From UBA6398 sp963644855 (GTDB lineage Bacteria; Bacteroidota; Bacteroidia; Bacteroidales; Bacteroidaceae): DNA of 64,000 nucleotides. The position numbers were made by a program, and so were the translations under genes. Location: NCBI GenBank assembly GCA_963644855.1, contig CAVIQL010000002.1, forward strand, positions 1 to 64,000. Direction: 5' to 3'. Below the pieces are notes generated by a model. The model did no database searches. It was not told where the DNA came from and saw only the letters and a program-made list of their open reading frames with translations. Positions 32,215 to 41,761 of this stretch are shown piece after piece. Every line of letters starts with the position of its first letter. The first letter of the stretch is position 1.

Positions 32215-33699
32215 TTATTTGTTGAGTTTCCAAGTTGCACCGTCTTTGGTATCTTTTACTTCAAATCCCAACCGAGCCAATTCGTCGCGAATACGGTCGC
32301 TCGTTGCCCAATCTTTGGCTGCCTTGGCTTTCTGACGGGTTTCGAGCAAAAGGTCTACCGCGCTGCCGAAAGCCTTTTCTCTACCCTCGTTCGAAGATAC
32401 CTCCTTGCGCAACCCAAGAACGTCGAATGCAAATACGGCAAACGTTTTCCGCAATTCTTCGAGCGCATCGGGCGTAATGGTATTCTTTCCGTCGACGATT
32501 TGATTAATTGTGTGGCACGCATCAAACAAGTGGCTTATCAATATAGGCGTATTGAAGTCATCGTTCATGGCTTCGTAGCACTTGTTCTTCAAATCCTCCA
32601 CCTCGTTCATGGTAATCTTTCCGTCGGCAACGCCTGAGATTTTCTGCAAGCTGGCATATGCGTCCATCAATCTATCGAGACCTTTTCTGCTTGATATTAG
32701 AGCCTCGTTCGAAAAATCTACCGTGCTGCGATAGTGTGCCTGCAAAATAAAGAAACGTATGGTCATAGGCGTGTAAGCCTGCGTGAGCTTTTCGTGACTA
32801 CCCGTGAAAAACTCTTCGAGAGTAATGAAGTTTCCAAGACTCTTGCCCATTTTTTGCCCGTTAACCGTTACCATATTATTATGCATCCAATAGTGTACCA
32901 TTTCATCGCCTTGCGACGCCACAGCCTGGGCTATCTCGCATTCGTGATGAGGAAACACAAGGTCGAGACCGCCTCCGTGGATATCGAAATGTTCGCCAAG
33001 ATATTTTCTGCCCATTGCCGTGCATTCAGCATGCCACCCCGGAAATCCGTCGCTCCATGGCGAAGGCCATCGCATTATATGTTCGGGCTGCGCTTTCTTC
33101 CATAGGGCAAAATCCACCTGATTGTGCTTTTCGCCAATACCGGCAAGGTCGCGACTCTCGTTGATTATATCGTCAAGATTTCTGCCCGAAAGTATGCCGT
33201 AATGGTGTACCTTATTATATTTTTCGATATCAAAATAAACACTACCGTTGCTCTCGTAAGCAAAACCGTTGTCAAGAATTTGCTTTACCAACTGCACCTG
33301 CTCAATAATGTGGCCGGTGGCATGAGGCTCGATGCTCGGCGGCAGAACATTGAGGTCGTGCATTGCATCATGGAAACGATTTGTAAAATACTGCGCCACT
33401 TCCATCGGTTCAAGCTGTTCGAGACGCGCTTTCTTGGCTATTTTGTCCTCGCCTTCGTCAGCGTCGTGTTCAAGATGCCCCACGTCGGTAATATTCCTCA
33501 CATAGCGCACCTTGTATCCTATATGTTGCAAATAACGAAACACCACGTCGAAAGTGATTGCGGAACGCGCGTGTCCGAGATGAGGATCGCCATAAACCGT
33601 AGGACCGCAAACATACATTCCTACCCTTCCCGGAGTGAGCGGTTTGAATTCCTGCTTCATTCGGGTGCGTGTGTTGTAGATCAAAAGCTTCTGAGTCAT
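32215..33699 (-). CDS. cysS: Cysteinyl-tRNA synthetase
   Basis: A 494-residue class I aminoacyl-tRNA synthetase. Signatures are the zinc ligand Cys31 in YVCGPTVYG, the HIGH variant HLGH (40-43), a WHAECTAMG zinc-site segment, HGGGLDLVFPHHECE and the KMSKS variant KMGKS. Length is normal. I chose the ATG at 33699; an in-frame ATG further upstream at 33792 would add 31 residues without family support. A TAACTTTG box at 33831-33838 gives it a promoter separate from parC upstream. Confidence 0.96.
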   Translation of the reverse strand: MTQKLLIYNTRTRMKQEFKPLTPGRVGMYVCGPTVYGDPHLGHARSAITFDVVFRYLQHIGYKVRYVRNITDVGHLEHDADEGEDKIAKKARLEQLEPMEVAQYFTNRFHDAMHDLNVLPPSIEPHATGHIIEQVQLVKQILDNGFAYESNGSVYFDIEKYNKVHHYGILSGRNLDDIINESRDLAGIGEKHNQVDFALWKKAQPEHIMRWPSPWSDGFPGWHAECTAMGRKYLGEHFDIHGGGLDLVFPHHECEIAQAVASQGDEMVHYWMHNNMVTVNGQKMGKSLGNFITLEEFFTGSHEKLTQAYTPMTIRFFILQAHYRSTVDFSNEALISSRKGLDRLMDAYASLQKISGVADGKITMNEVEDLKNKCYEAMNDDFNTPILISHLFDACHTINQIVDGKNTITPDALEELRKTFAVFAFDVLGLRKEVSSNEGREKAFGSAVDLLLETRQKAKAAKDWATSDRIRDELARLGFEVKDTKDGATWKLNK

Positions 33700-33830
33700 A
33701 TTCTGCTTAGTGTTGTTTTCGACTCCGGGCTGCAAAAAAACATGCATACCCCTTTGCCGTGATATTTTAATTCGAATGTTTACCACCGGCAACCTTAATC
33801 ATTGCGACAAAAAGCCACCGATTACTTTCG

Positions 33831-33838
33831 CAAAGTTA
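33831..33838 (-). promoter_or_regulatory. cysS -7 box
   Basis: On the minus strand TAACTTTG, exact match to TAxxTTTG, 131 bp before the cysS ATG. The -33 element is poor. Confidence 0.5.
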
Positions 33839-33934
33839 CAAAATTATATTTTTACCGGCTTTTAATTGCCGTTTGTTTGACTTTCGCAATACAGGAAACC
33901 ATATTTTTCGCCCCATGCGCCTTGCACATTCATT

Positions 33935-36613
33935 CTATTCAAACAATGTAGGGCTGTTGTCGGCATCTTCGTCGGGCACATCGGTATCAGGTTCGTCTGC
34001 CACGCCATCGTTTTCCTCCGGCAAACTATTTTCGGTATCCTCCGCCGTTTTTTCTTCGGGCTTCAACAAAGAAGGAATCTGCTCCACGCCCCCGACATTG
34101 AACGTAGTTACACGTTTTCCACGCGCTTTGAAACTCTTTACTCCCACAAACTCGGTAGCTTCGATTTCCAACGGTTCACGATACTCGTCGGTGCCTCCGA
34201 AAGTGATGCGGAAACGTGAAAATTCGTCCGACGTCAAACAAACAAGTTGCGACTTCGCCTCCTCGCCCAAGAAATTCTGCCTCTTTGCGGAACGTTCAAA
34301 GTTGAAGCGTTTGAGATATAGGAAATCATTTTGTGTGGCATCGTAAAGAAGTGCCGTCCATACCTTTGCCTCGTCAAACTTCTCCATCTTGACAATTCCA
34401 GGTTCGTAATGATTGTTCAAATCAAAGTCAGTGGTATAAAAAGTTCCGTCGTCAAGCACAACAAGTATCCTGTCGTCGCCACGATACTCGCCTATATATT
34501 CCCCGCGTCCGTCAATGTTCAAACGATTTATGTCCTTGTCAAACCAAATCTTGCACCCTCCGAGCGTCGAAACGCCGTGGCTTTTTAGCGTAATGCGATA
34601 AACGTCGCTTTTAGTAAGGGTATTGCCACGACTCTGCCGTCCCTTGATTTGCAGGTCTCCGAAATCACATTCAAAAACAAGCTTCTTGATTTTAGGATTC
34701 GGCTTCAGCGCCACTCTTATTACCTCTGCCTCACCATTTGAATTAGCTGTAAAATAAACCACACGGCTTCCGGGTTTTCCCTGGGTGAGATCGTATTCTC
34801 TGTCATGGGTCATCGAGGTTACATTGAAGCGTTTGTAAAAATACGTCCCGGCTTTCCCATCGCGATACACCACATTATAAGTAGTTCGTTTATCATTTTT
34901 GCGGAACACTGCCAGATGTATTATTTCAGCCTTGCGCTTTTCTTTTTTCGAACGTTCGGTCTCACCCACAAAAAGTTTGTCGGCAATGCGAGTAACCTTG
35001 TATGTACCGTCGCGATAGAACAATATTACATCATCTATATCCGAGCAATTTTCTACAAACTCGTCATGTTTCAGTCTTGTTCCTATAAATCCGTCGGCGC
35101 GGTTGATATATAGTTTTTCGTTTGCCTCAACTACTTTTGTTGCCTCTATGGTATCAAACGAACGAATTTCGGTAAGTCGCGGGTGATCTTCGCCATATTT
35201 TGCCTTAATCATGGAATACCAATTGCTCGTAACCTCTGTCATATTTCCGAGATCGCGATTTATTTTGGCGATATCTTCTTTTATCCGCGCGATAAGTTCA
35301 TCTGCTTGTTCCTTGTTGAACTTTGGAATGCGTTTCATTTTGATTTCATACAGACGGAGTATGTCGTCGCGCGTTACTTCTCTAATGAAATCTTTTTTGT
35401 AAGGCTCAAGTTTTGAATCTATGAACTTTACAGCCGTATCACTATCGGTTGCCTGTTCGTATTGACGCTCTTTGTAGATACGTTTTTCGATAAAGATTTT
35501 CTCGAGCGAGGCAAAGAACAATTGTTCTTCAAGTTCGCTACGCCGATTTTCAAGTTCCCATTGCAGTAAGTGCTTTGTACGGTCAACGCTAATACGCAAC
35601 ACATCTCCCACGGTAAGGAAGCGCGGTTTGTTGTCCTCTACCACGCAGCAGTTTGGCGATATGCTTACTTCACAATCGGTAAACGCATAAAGGGCATCAA
35701 TTGTTTTGTCGCCGCTTGTGCCTGGTGCGAGATTTATACGTATTTCTACGTTTGCCGATGTCATATCGTTTACGCTCTTTATCTTGATTTTGCCTTTCTC
35801 ATTTGCCTTAAGAATCGAATCAATCAGGCTCTGGGTGGTTCTGCCAAAAGGTATTTCAGTTATCACGAGCGTCTTGTTGTCGAGTTTCTCTATTCTTGCT
35901 CTCACTTTTACGTTTCCGCCGCGTGCGCCATCGTTGTATTTTGAAACGTCAACAAGTCCGCCGGTCGGGAAATCGGGATACAAGCAAAATTCTTCACCGC
36001 GCAAATATTTCAATGTGGCATCGCAAAGTTCGTTGAAGTTGTGCGGCAGAATTTTCGACGAAAGTCCTACGGCTATTCCTTCGGCTCCTTGCGCCAATAG
36101 CAAAGGGAATTTCACCGGAAAGCATACTGGCTCTTCATTACGTCCGTCATAGGAAAGTTTCCACTCTGTAGTTTTGGCGTTGAAAAGCACATCGAGTGCA
36201 AATTTCGAGAGACGTGCTTCGATATAACGCCCAGCTGCCGCCGAATCATCGGTAAGGATATTTCCCCAGTTGCCTTGGGTATCTACAAGCAAGTTTTTTT
36301 GTCCGAGTTGTACGAGCGCTCCATAAATCGAAGCGTCGCCATGGGGGTGAAACTCCATTGTCTTGCCCACGATATTTGCCACTTTGTTATACCGCCCGTC
36401 GTCCATGCGTTTCATAGTGTAGAGTATGCGTCGCTGCACCGGCTTCAAGCCGTCGCCGATATGCGGCACGGCGCGTTCGAGTATCACATAGCTTGCATAA
36501 TCCAGGAACCAGCGTTCGTACATTCCCGGAAGTCTTTTCACATTTCCGTTGTCGTCGTTGGTTTCGGGTACGTATTTCGAATGGAGTTCTATTTCGTTGT
36601 TTTCGTCGGACAT
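33935..36613 (-). CDS. parC: DNA topoisomerase IV subunit A-like protein
   Basis: An 892-residue type IIA topoisomerase A subunit. The breakage-reunion domain covers about 25-480: GLKPVQRRILYTM, EFHPHGDASIYGALV, and the catalytic Tyr130 in AAAGRYIEAR. The C-terminal part has beta-propeller-like repeats (for example KGRQSRGNTLTKSDV) followed by an acidic tail of about 45 residues rich in Glu and Asp. It decatenates chromosomes together with a ParE subunit, which is not in the window. The ParC call over GyrA rests on the divergent propeller without the canonical GyrA box. The start at 36613 gives the shortest sensible N-terminus. Confidence 0.85.
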   Translation of the reverse strand: MSDENNEIELHSKYVPETNDDNGNVKRLPGMYERWFLDYASYVILERAVPHIGDGLKPVQRRILYTMKRMDDGRYNKVANIVGKTMEFHPHGDASIYGALVQLGQKNLLVDTQGNWGNILTDDSAAAGRYIEARLSKFALDVLFNAKTTEWKLSYDGRNEEPVCFPVKFPLLLAQGAEGIAVGLSSKILPHNFNELCDATLKYLRGEEFCLYPDFPTGGLVDVSKYNDGARGGNVKVRARIEKLDNKTLVITEIPFGRTTQSLIDSILKANEKGKIKIKSVNDMTSANVEIRINLAPGTSGDKTIDALYAFTDCEVSISPNCCVVEDNKPRFLTVGDVLRISVDRTKHLLQWELENRRSELEEQLFFASLEKIFIEKRIYKERQYEQATDSDTAVKFIDSKLEPYKKDFIREVTRDDILRLYEIKMKRIPKFNKEQADELIARIKEDIAKINRDLGNMTEVTSNWYSMIKAKYGEDHPRLTEIRSFDTIEATKVVEANEKLYINRADGFIGTRLKHDEFVENCSDIDDVILFYRDGTYKVTRIADKLFVGETERSKKEKRKAEIIHLAVFRKNDKRTTYNVVYRDGKAGTYFYKRFNVTSMTHDREYDLTQGKPGSRVVYFTANSNGEAEVIRVALKPNPKIKKLVFECDFGDLQIKGRQSRGNTLTKSDVYRITLKSHGVSTLGGCKIWFDKDINRLNIDGRGEYIGEYRGDDRILVVLDDGTFYTTDFDLNNHYEPGIVKMEKFDEAKVWTALLYDATQNDFLYLKRFNFERSAKRQNFLGEEAKSQLVCLTSDEFSRFRITFGGTDEYREPLEIEATEFVGVKSFKARGKRVTTFNVGGVEQIPSLLKPEEKTAEDTENSLPEENDGVADEPDTDVPDEDADNSPTLFE

Positions 36614-36643
36614 ATTCTTTCGGTTTTGCTCGTTTTCTTGCAA

Positions 36644-36658
36644 ATCTTTGCAAAGATA
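36644..36658 (-). promoter_or_regulatory. parC promoter with overlapping palindrome
   Basis: On the minus strand TATCTTTG (36651-36658) is a -7 match. It is part of the perfect 14-bp palindrome ATCTTTGCAAAGAT (36644-36657). The ATG at 36613 is close by. Confidence 0.5.
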
Positions 36659-36715
36659 GCAAATTTTGCGTTATACATTCGGCGCAAACAAACAATAAAG
36701 AGCGGCTTTGAGCGT

Positions 36716-36723
36716 TATCTTTG
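36716..36723 (+). promoter_or_regulatory. porT-like gene -7 box next to the start codon
   Basis: TATCTTTG ends 7 bp before the ATG at 36731, implying a nearly leaderless transcript. Confidence 0.5.
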
Positions 36724-36730
36724 ATAGGTT

Positions 36731-37447
36731 ATGAACGCTAAACTCAAACATATTGTGCTTATTTTGGCAACCGTTACGGCATTTGCTGCAACGGCCAGTG
36801 CACAAACGCGCAAAGTGCAGAACAAACCGTACATCGACAACCGCATGTTTCACTACGGATTTCTGTGTGCCGTGCATTCACAAGGGCTTAGTCTTGAAAA
36901 CAGCGGATATATAAACGAAAACGGCGAGCAATGGTATTCGGTTAACGACCGTGGTGATTTCGGGTTCAGTTTTGGTGTGCTCGGCGAGTGGAGACTGAAC
37001 AAATATTTTGCCTTGCGCACTACTCCAACTATACATTTCGGCCAGCGCCACTTCACTTTCCGCGAACAGGTATCGGGCAAAGAAACATCGGAGTCTATCA
37101 AATCCACCTACATATCCGTTCCCGTCGACATAAAGTTCAGTGCGCTGCGATTCAACAACCATCGTCCTTATCTTCTTACGGGAATTAATGCGATGTACGA
37201 CTTGGCAGGACACAAACAAGATGCCATTTTAACCAAACCACTCACGCTTTACGCCGAATTTGGTTTGGGCTGCGATTTCTATATGCCGTTTTTCAAACTC
37301 ATTCCCGAAATTAAATTTTGCATAGGTCTCAACAATATTCTCAACAAAGACCGCAAAGACCTTATAGACAAGACTAAGGCAGTATATACCGAGGGTTTGA
37401 GCTCGGCAAAGAGCAATATGGTGATACTGTCGTTTTATTTCGAATAA
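36731..37447 (+). CDS. porT: PorT-type outer membrane protein
   Basis: A 238-residue protein with a signal peptide (HIVLILATVTAFAATASAQ). The mature N-terminus KPYIDNRMFHYGFLCAVHSQ and the strand pattern, ending in VILSFYFE with a C-terminal aromatic residue, match PorT, a small beta-barrel needed for type IX secretion in Porphyromonas. Length agrees with PorT (about 240). Two large secreted proteins with T9SS-like tails occur later in the window, which fits an active T9SS. It is divergent from parC. Generic PorT-family barrels with other roles also exist, so the T9SS role is probable, not proven. Confidence 0.8.
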   Translation: MNAKLKHIVLILATVTAFAATASAQTRKVQNKPYIDNRMFHYGFLCAVHSQGLSLENSGYINENGEQWYSVNDRGDFGFSFGVLGEWRLNKYFALRTTPTIHFGQRHFTFREQVSGKETSESIKSTYISVPVDIKFSALRFNNHRPYLLTGINAMYDLAGHKQDAILTKPLTLYAEFGLGCDFYMPFFKLIPEIKFCIGLNNILNKDRKDLIDKTKAVYTEGLSSAKSNMVILSFYFE

Positions 37448-37559
37448 ATCTTAGGGCTTTCCACGGACTTTTATCCGCCATTTCCGGGGCATCAAAACAG
37501 ACTTCGGAATTTTGGGCTATTGTCTTGGATTTTACAAGAAACTTTCCCTTTTCTACAAC

Positions 37560-37643
37560 ATCGCATCTCGTAAAGACGAGGTCCGACCTAATTTAAAATC
37601 CAAGGCATCTAATTTAATTTAGACGCCTTGGATTTTTCACGCA
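37560..37643. repeat. 21-bp-grid array 10 (4 units)
   Basis: ATCGCAT at 37560, GTCCGAC at 37581, AAGGCAT at 37602, ACGCCTT at 37623, exactly in phase. It lies between the convergent porT and asd genes. Confidence 0.88.
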
Positions 37644-37677
37644 AAAGCGGCGGAAAGAAACGATATCCTTCCGCCGC
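37643..37677 (-). terminator. asd terminator
   Basis: Perfect stem GCGGCGGAA (37647-37655) with TTCCGCCGC (37669-37677), followed on the minus strand by TTTT. It lies 26 bp after the asd stop. Confidence 0.7.
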
Positions 37678-37702
37678 CTGTAAACCGTTGATTATATTCT
37701 TA

Positions 37703-38713
37703 TCATTTCAGATTTCCCGATTCTATTAAGTACTCGCCAATCTGAACAGCATTGAGAGCGGCTCCCTTGCGTATCTGATCGCCCGAAAGCCAAAAGGTAA
37801 GGCCGTTGGGATTTGCGAGATCAGCGCGGAAACGTCCCACATAAACATCGTCTTTATCGGCTGTAAACAACGGCATTGGGTATTCGCCGTTTCCGGGATT
37901 GTCTATCAGCGTAACTCCGGGCGCTACTGCCACAGCCTCGCGGGCTTCTGCCACGCTTATTGGCTTTTCGGTTTCTATCCAAATGCTTTCGCTATGCGAG
38001 CGAAGCGATGGTACTCTCACGCAGGTGGCACTTGTTACAACGTCGCTGTGCATTATTTTGCGCGTTTCGTTGTACATTTTCATTTCCTCTTTGGTATAGT
38101 CGTTTTCCTGGAACACATCAACCTGCGGAATCATGTTGAAAGCCAACTGATGTGGGAACTTCTTCACCTCAATAGGCTCACCGTTCAAAGCCTGACGGTA
38201 TTGCTGTTCGAGTTCTTTCATTGCCGCAGCTCCGGCACCGCTTGCTGCTTGATAAGTAGCGACATGTATTCGTTTGATGTGGCTTATTTTTTCCAATGGT
38301 TTCAGTACTACGACCATCATTATAGTAGTACAATTAGGATTTGCTATGATGCCGCGCGAACGATTCAAGGCATCTTCGGCATTACATTCGGGAACAACCA
38401 AAGGCACATCGTTGTCCATGCGAAAAGCGCTTGAATTGTCGATCATCACTGCGCCGAATTTTGTAATGTCGGCCGCAAAATCTTTTGAAACTCCGCCGCC
38501 TGCCGAAGTAAAGGCTATGTCTACGTCTTTAAAAGCGTCGTTGTGTTGCAGAAGTTCCACTTCGTATTCCTTGCCACGGAAAACATATTTGCTGCCCGCA
38601 CTTCTTTGCGAGCCGAAAAGCCTAAGATTGTCGATTGGAAAGTTTCTTTGGTCAAGCACCTTCAAGAATTCTTGTCCCACAGCGCCACTTGCGCCTACTA
38701 TTGCTACATTCAT
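37703..38713 (-). CDS. asd: Aspartate-semialdehyde dehydrogenase
   Basis: A 336-residue NADPH-dependent enzyme reducing aspartyl phosphate to aspartate semialdehyde, the entry to lysine, methionine and threonine synthesis. GASGAVGQ (7-14) is the nucleotide-binding loop, Cys128 in IIANPNCTT is the catalytic residue, and VPSLRSHSESIW contains the substrate-binding His and Arg. Start at the ATG 38713, which begins the NVAIVGASG strand; the longer frame is not supported. It feeds the pathway of dapL, dapF and metA elsewhere in the window. Confidence 0.95.
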   Translation of the reverse strand: MNVAIVGASGAVGQEFLKVLDQRNFPIDNLRLFGSQRSAGSKYVFRGKEYEVELLQHNDAFKDVDIAFTSAGGGVSKDFAADITKFGAVMIDNSSAFRMDNDVPLVVPECNAEDALNRSRGIIANPNCTTIMMVVVLKPLEKISHIKRIHVATYQAASGAGAAAMKELEQQYRQALNGEPIEVKKFPHQLAFNMIPQVDVFQENDYTKEEMKMYNETRKIMHSDVVTSATCVRVPSLRSHSESIWIETEKPISVAEAREAVAVAPGVTLIDNPGNGEYPMPLFTADKDDVYVGRFRADLANPNGLTFWLSGDQIRKGAALNAVQIGEYLIESGNLK

Positions 38714-38790
38714 ATTTAAAGTTCCTTTGTTCGTTGTTATAAAATCATGCTTTTTCAAAAGCACAACGATGCACTTTCTTCCAGCATCTG

Positions 38791-38798
38791 CAAAAATA
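38791..38798 (-). promoter_or_regulatory. asd -7 box
   Basis: On the minus strand TATTTTTG, matching TAxxTTTG, with a TTTTTC stretch about 20 bp upstream. Confidence 0.5.
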
Positions 38799-38890
38799 TA
38801 TCTTTTTGTTGGAAAAACGGCAAAAACAGCCTCAAAATGTCAGTTTTCGCGGCATTTATGGAAAGTGCTTCCCCACTCCGCAAAAAGCAT

Positions 38891-38995
38891 ATGGCATATT
38901 GCAAAAACAATGTCAGACCTTTTTCAAATAATGTCAGACCTTTTTTAAAAAAGGTCTGACATTATTTTTCCGACAACCTTTATTGTTTTTCCGCG
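38891..38995. repeat. 21-bp-grid array 11 (5 units)
   Basis: ATGGCAT at 38891, GTCAGAC at 38912, GTCAGAC at 38933, GTCTGAC at 38954, AACCTTT at 38975. Its right end overlaps the last codons of the EamA gene (stop at 38980), the only copy that touches coding sequence. Confidence 0.88.
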
Positions 38996-39921
38996 GCTTG
39001 TTGGTAGTTTTCCAAATCCTTGCGACTGCGGCTTATTGTTACGAGATAAACGCCGCCAAAGATAAAGGCAACGGCTATAATCTTTACCAAATTAAAAGAA
39101 TCCATGCCCCAATAAACTGCCACGGCGCACGCCACAACCGGTTGTACGTAATTGTACATTCCTGCAACGGTGGGGCGCAAAAATTTCTGCCCTACAATTA
39201 TCAGCATATAGCTAAAAAACGTGCCGCCTACCACTATAAACGCGAGCGCACCTATTTGCCGAAGCGGAATGTTGCCCCAATCCACATTCATAAGGTCGTT
39301 TGCCGAAAAAGGAATGGTGCAGACAAAGGCGTAAGTAAACATCCACTTCATTATGGTAATAAGCGAATATTTGTTGACAAAGTTCTTGAATTTTACAATA
39401 TAGAAGGCGTAGCAGAACTGGGCAAACAATACGAGCATATCGCCAATGCGCGCAAGGTTTCCCGACGACGAATGCATGGGAGCGTTTTGATTGCTGCCCA
39501 GAATGAGCATCAGCGCGCCGCCTGCCCCGAAAGCTATGCCGAGAACCTTTTTGCCCGTAACTGGCTCCTTGAGAATAAACGCGGCAAGCACCATTGCCCA
39601 CAAAGGCATGCTTGTGGTGATGATAGAAGCCTCACCCGGAGACGTCAAACTCACACCAAAAATAAAACTCCCCTGATTTAATACTATCGCAAACAGAGAT
39701 GCAAAAAACAATGTCATCATGTCTTTGTGATTTACATGCTCGGGCTTTTGAAACAATGAGACAATCCAGAATAATATCATCGCTCCGCCAATTCTAAGAT
39801 CGGTTACCACCAAGGGAGTAACCATTCCCGTAGCCATCACAACCTTTGAAACGGGCGACATAAGCCCCCACATTGCGTTTGCGCTCAACATTGCTGCGTG
39901 GCCCTTCAACTTAAATTCCAT
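38980..39921 (-). CDS. EamA/DMT family transporter
   Basis: A 313-residue inner membrane protein with ten hydrophobic segments arranged as two EamA repeats (about 10-140 and 155-300). The GEASIITTSMPLWAMVLAAF and GTFFSYMLIIVGQ segments are typical of the family. DMT transporters export amino acids or other metabolites; the substrate cannot be deduced. The ATG at 39921 is preceded by an AGGAAG ribosome-binding-like sequence. The last residues are encoded inside array 11. Confidence 0.9.
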   Translation of the reverse strand: MEFKLKGHAAMLSANAMWGLMSPVSKVVMATGMVTPLVVTDLRIGGAMILFWIVSLFQKPEHVNHKDMMTLFFASLFAIVLNQGSFIFGVSLTSPGEASIITTSMPLWAMVLAAFILKEPVTGKKVLGIAFGAGGALMLILGSNQNAPMHSSSGNLARIGDMLVLFAQFCYAFYIVKFKNFVNKYSLITIMKWMFTYAFVCTIPFSANDLMNVDWGNIPLRQIGALAFIVVGGTFFSYMLIIVGQKFLRPTVAGMYNYVQPVVACAVAVYWGMDSFNLVKIIAVAFIFGGVYLVTISRSRKDLENYQQAAEKQ

Positions 39922-39951
39922 CACTTCCTGTTTTTAGTTGTGCAAAATTAC

Positions 39952-39959
39952 TATTTTTG
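39952..39959 (+). promoter_or_regulatory. Beta-helix gene -7 box
   Basis: TATTTTTG matches TAxxTTTG, 54 bp before the ATG at 40014. Confidence 0.5.
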
Positions 39960-40013
39960 TAAATGCCTTGGCATATCAGGCTTTTATAATACCATCTTAC
40001 AACTACATAAAGC

Positions 40014-41714
40014 ATGTTTCGCATCACAATTGCAATCTTCATTGCACTTATACCACTTCTTTGCCACGCCAAATCACCTTCGCGCGACACCATATACTAC
40101 AACGTTGAAAAGTTTGGCGTTCGCGGCGATGGCAAAACCGATGCCCTGCCCTCGCTGACGCGTCTATTTCAAAAGGCATGCGCCCAAAAACGCCCGGTAA
40201 AGGTGGTGTTTGCTCCGGGAAAGGTTTACCGCATTGCGCAACACCTTGACGATTACAACGGACGCATTCTCATAAGCCGCGCAAGCCACATGGTGGTTGA
40301 AGGTAACGGCTCCACGCTGCTCGTTCACCCGTCTTCACGCGCTTTTGCGCTATATCGTTCGCGCAACATCACCATTAGGAATTTCAAGATAGACTATTCG
40401 CCGCTGCCCTACACACAAGGGAGGATTACCAAGGTAGATGCCGCAAACTATTACCTTGAATTCAAAGTAGACAGCGGTTATGCGCCGCCCGTTGTGGGAG
40501 ATGAGTCATACTATAAAGGCGGGAAAATGGTGGACTGTATATTTGCGAACGGCGAAAACCGCAAATTCTATCAAGGACATTCGTGGGTGAAAAAAGTAGA
40601 AAGCCTGGGCAACGAAACATACGGCATTACGTATGCCCTAAGAAAGCAAGAACAACTCAAAACAGGCGATTTCTTTTGTATGAAGATAAGCTTTCCCGAG
40701 GCAACACTCCTTCAAAACAAAACCACAACAAACCTTGCCGAAAAAGACGAGTATGTATATACCAACACAGCCAACATAGCCGCGCAACAATGCGACAGCA
40801 TTGTGCTGGAAAACATTACTTCGTATGCCGCGCCGCTTATGACGGTGGTAATGAAGGGTTGTTCGCATCACACAATCCGCAACCTTTCGATCGTTCCCCT
40901 CGGCGACAGAATTGTAGCAGGTTGCAGCGACGGCATTCACCTTAAAGGCAACGACTTTCAGCCACGTATCGAAAATTGCCACATAGAACGCACGATGGAC
41001 GACGCAATTCATATAAAAATGTCGGGAGATGCGATTACCGAAATACTGTCGCCGCGCAAATTCCGTATACTCCACAAAGATATTCTATGGGACAACACCA
41101 ATCTTGCAACGGGCAAAAAAGTGATGATGTTTGACCTTAAGAAAAACACACAGCTTGCCGAATGCACCATACAGCATTACCAGCCTATAAACTACCGCGA
41201 AGGCATCGTAACCCTTGACAAAGACGTGGCGAAAGCCGACAAAAATACGTGCATATACCTGCAAAGCGACGAAGAAGCCGTGATTTCCCACTGCACATTG
41301 GGCACGCAACTGCAAAGAGGCATTCTCACCCATCAGCCCACAAGAGTAGAAAATTGCGTGATAGAAGACAACGGGCTGGGATTTGAACTTGCACTAATGA
41401 GCAACGGAATAGAAGGACCGCCCACGCAGAAACTTACGGTGGAAAACTGTATTATGAAAAACCTTTCCTGGGGAGCGTTCAACATAAACTGCCCGTCGCA
41501 CAACTACAACCAAAAAGGCACGCCACAACTTGTAATAAAAAACTGCACATTCAGCCTCCCCGACGGAGTGGCATTGGTTACAGCCACAAATTCAAACGGC
41601 ATATCTTTCACCAACAACATTGTGCGCAACTCCACTGCCCCCGAAAGTGCATCACTGTTTCGTTTGGTCAACACCCCTATGCTCGAAAACCACGGCAACC
41701 GGTATATAAAATAA
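40014..41714 (+). CDS. Secreted right-handed beta-helix protein
   Basis: A 566-residue protein with a signal peptide (ITIAIFIALIPLLCHA). The start of the mature protein, VEKFGVRGDGKTDALPSLTRLF, is the typical first turn of pectate-lyase-3/polygalacturonase-like beta-helices. Repeated turns of the type xNCxIxxN and DDAIHIKMSG near residue 325 support a parallel beta-helix. Such proteins are glycosidases (GH28, GH110) or lyases; the paired Asp in MDDAIHI could be catalytic as in GH110. The family cannot be fixed by eye. It is a single gene with its own promoter, followed by a hairpin and array 12. Confidence 0.8.
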   Translation: MFRITIAIFIALIPLLCHAKSPSRDTIYYNVEKFGVRGDGKTDALPSLTRLFQKACAQKRPVKVVFAPGKVYRIAQHLDDYNGRILISRASHMVVEGNGSTLLVHPSSRAFALYRSRNITIRNFKIDYSPLPYTQGRITKVDAANYYLEFKVDSGYAPPVVGDESYYKGGKMVDCIFANGENRKFYQGHSWVKKVESLGNETYGITYALRKQEQLKTGDFFCMKISFPEATLLQNKTTTNLAEKDEYVYTNTANIAAQQCDSIVLENITSYAAPLMTVVMKGCSHHTIRNLSIVPLGDRIVAGCSDGIHLKGNDFQPRIENCHIERTMDDAIHIKMSGDAITEILSPRKFRILHKDILWDNTNLATGKKVMMFDLKKNTQLAECTIQHYQPINYREGIVTLDKDVAKADKNTCIYLQSDEEAVISHCTLGTQLQRGILTHQPTRVENCVIEDNGLGFELALMSNGIEGPPTQKLTVENCIMKNLSWGAFNINCPSHNYNQKGTPQLVIKNCTFSLPDGVALVTATNSNGISFTNNIVRNSTAPESASLFRLVNTPMLENHGNRYIK

Positions 41715-41715
41715 C

Positions 41716-41738
41716 GCTCCGCACATTCCACACGGAGC
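41716..41738 (+). terminator. Hairpin after beta-helix gene
   Basis: GCTCCG pairs with CGGAGC, 11-nt loop, immediately after the stop. No T run, so a weak terminator at best. Confidence 0.4.
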
Positions 41739-41761
41739 AAATACCGACTGCAAAAAACAAT

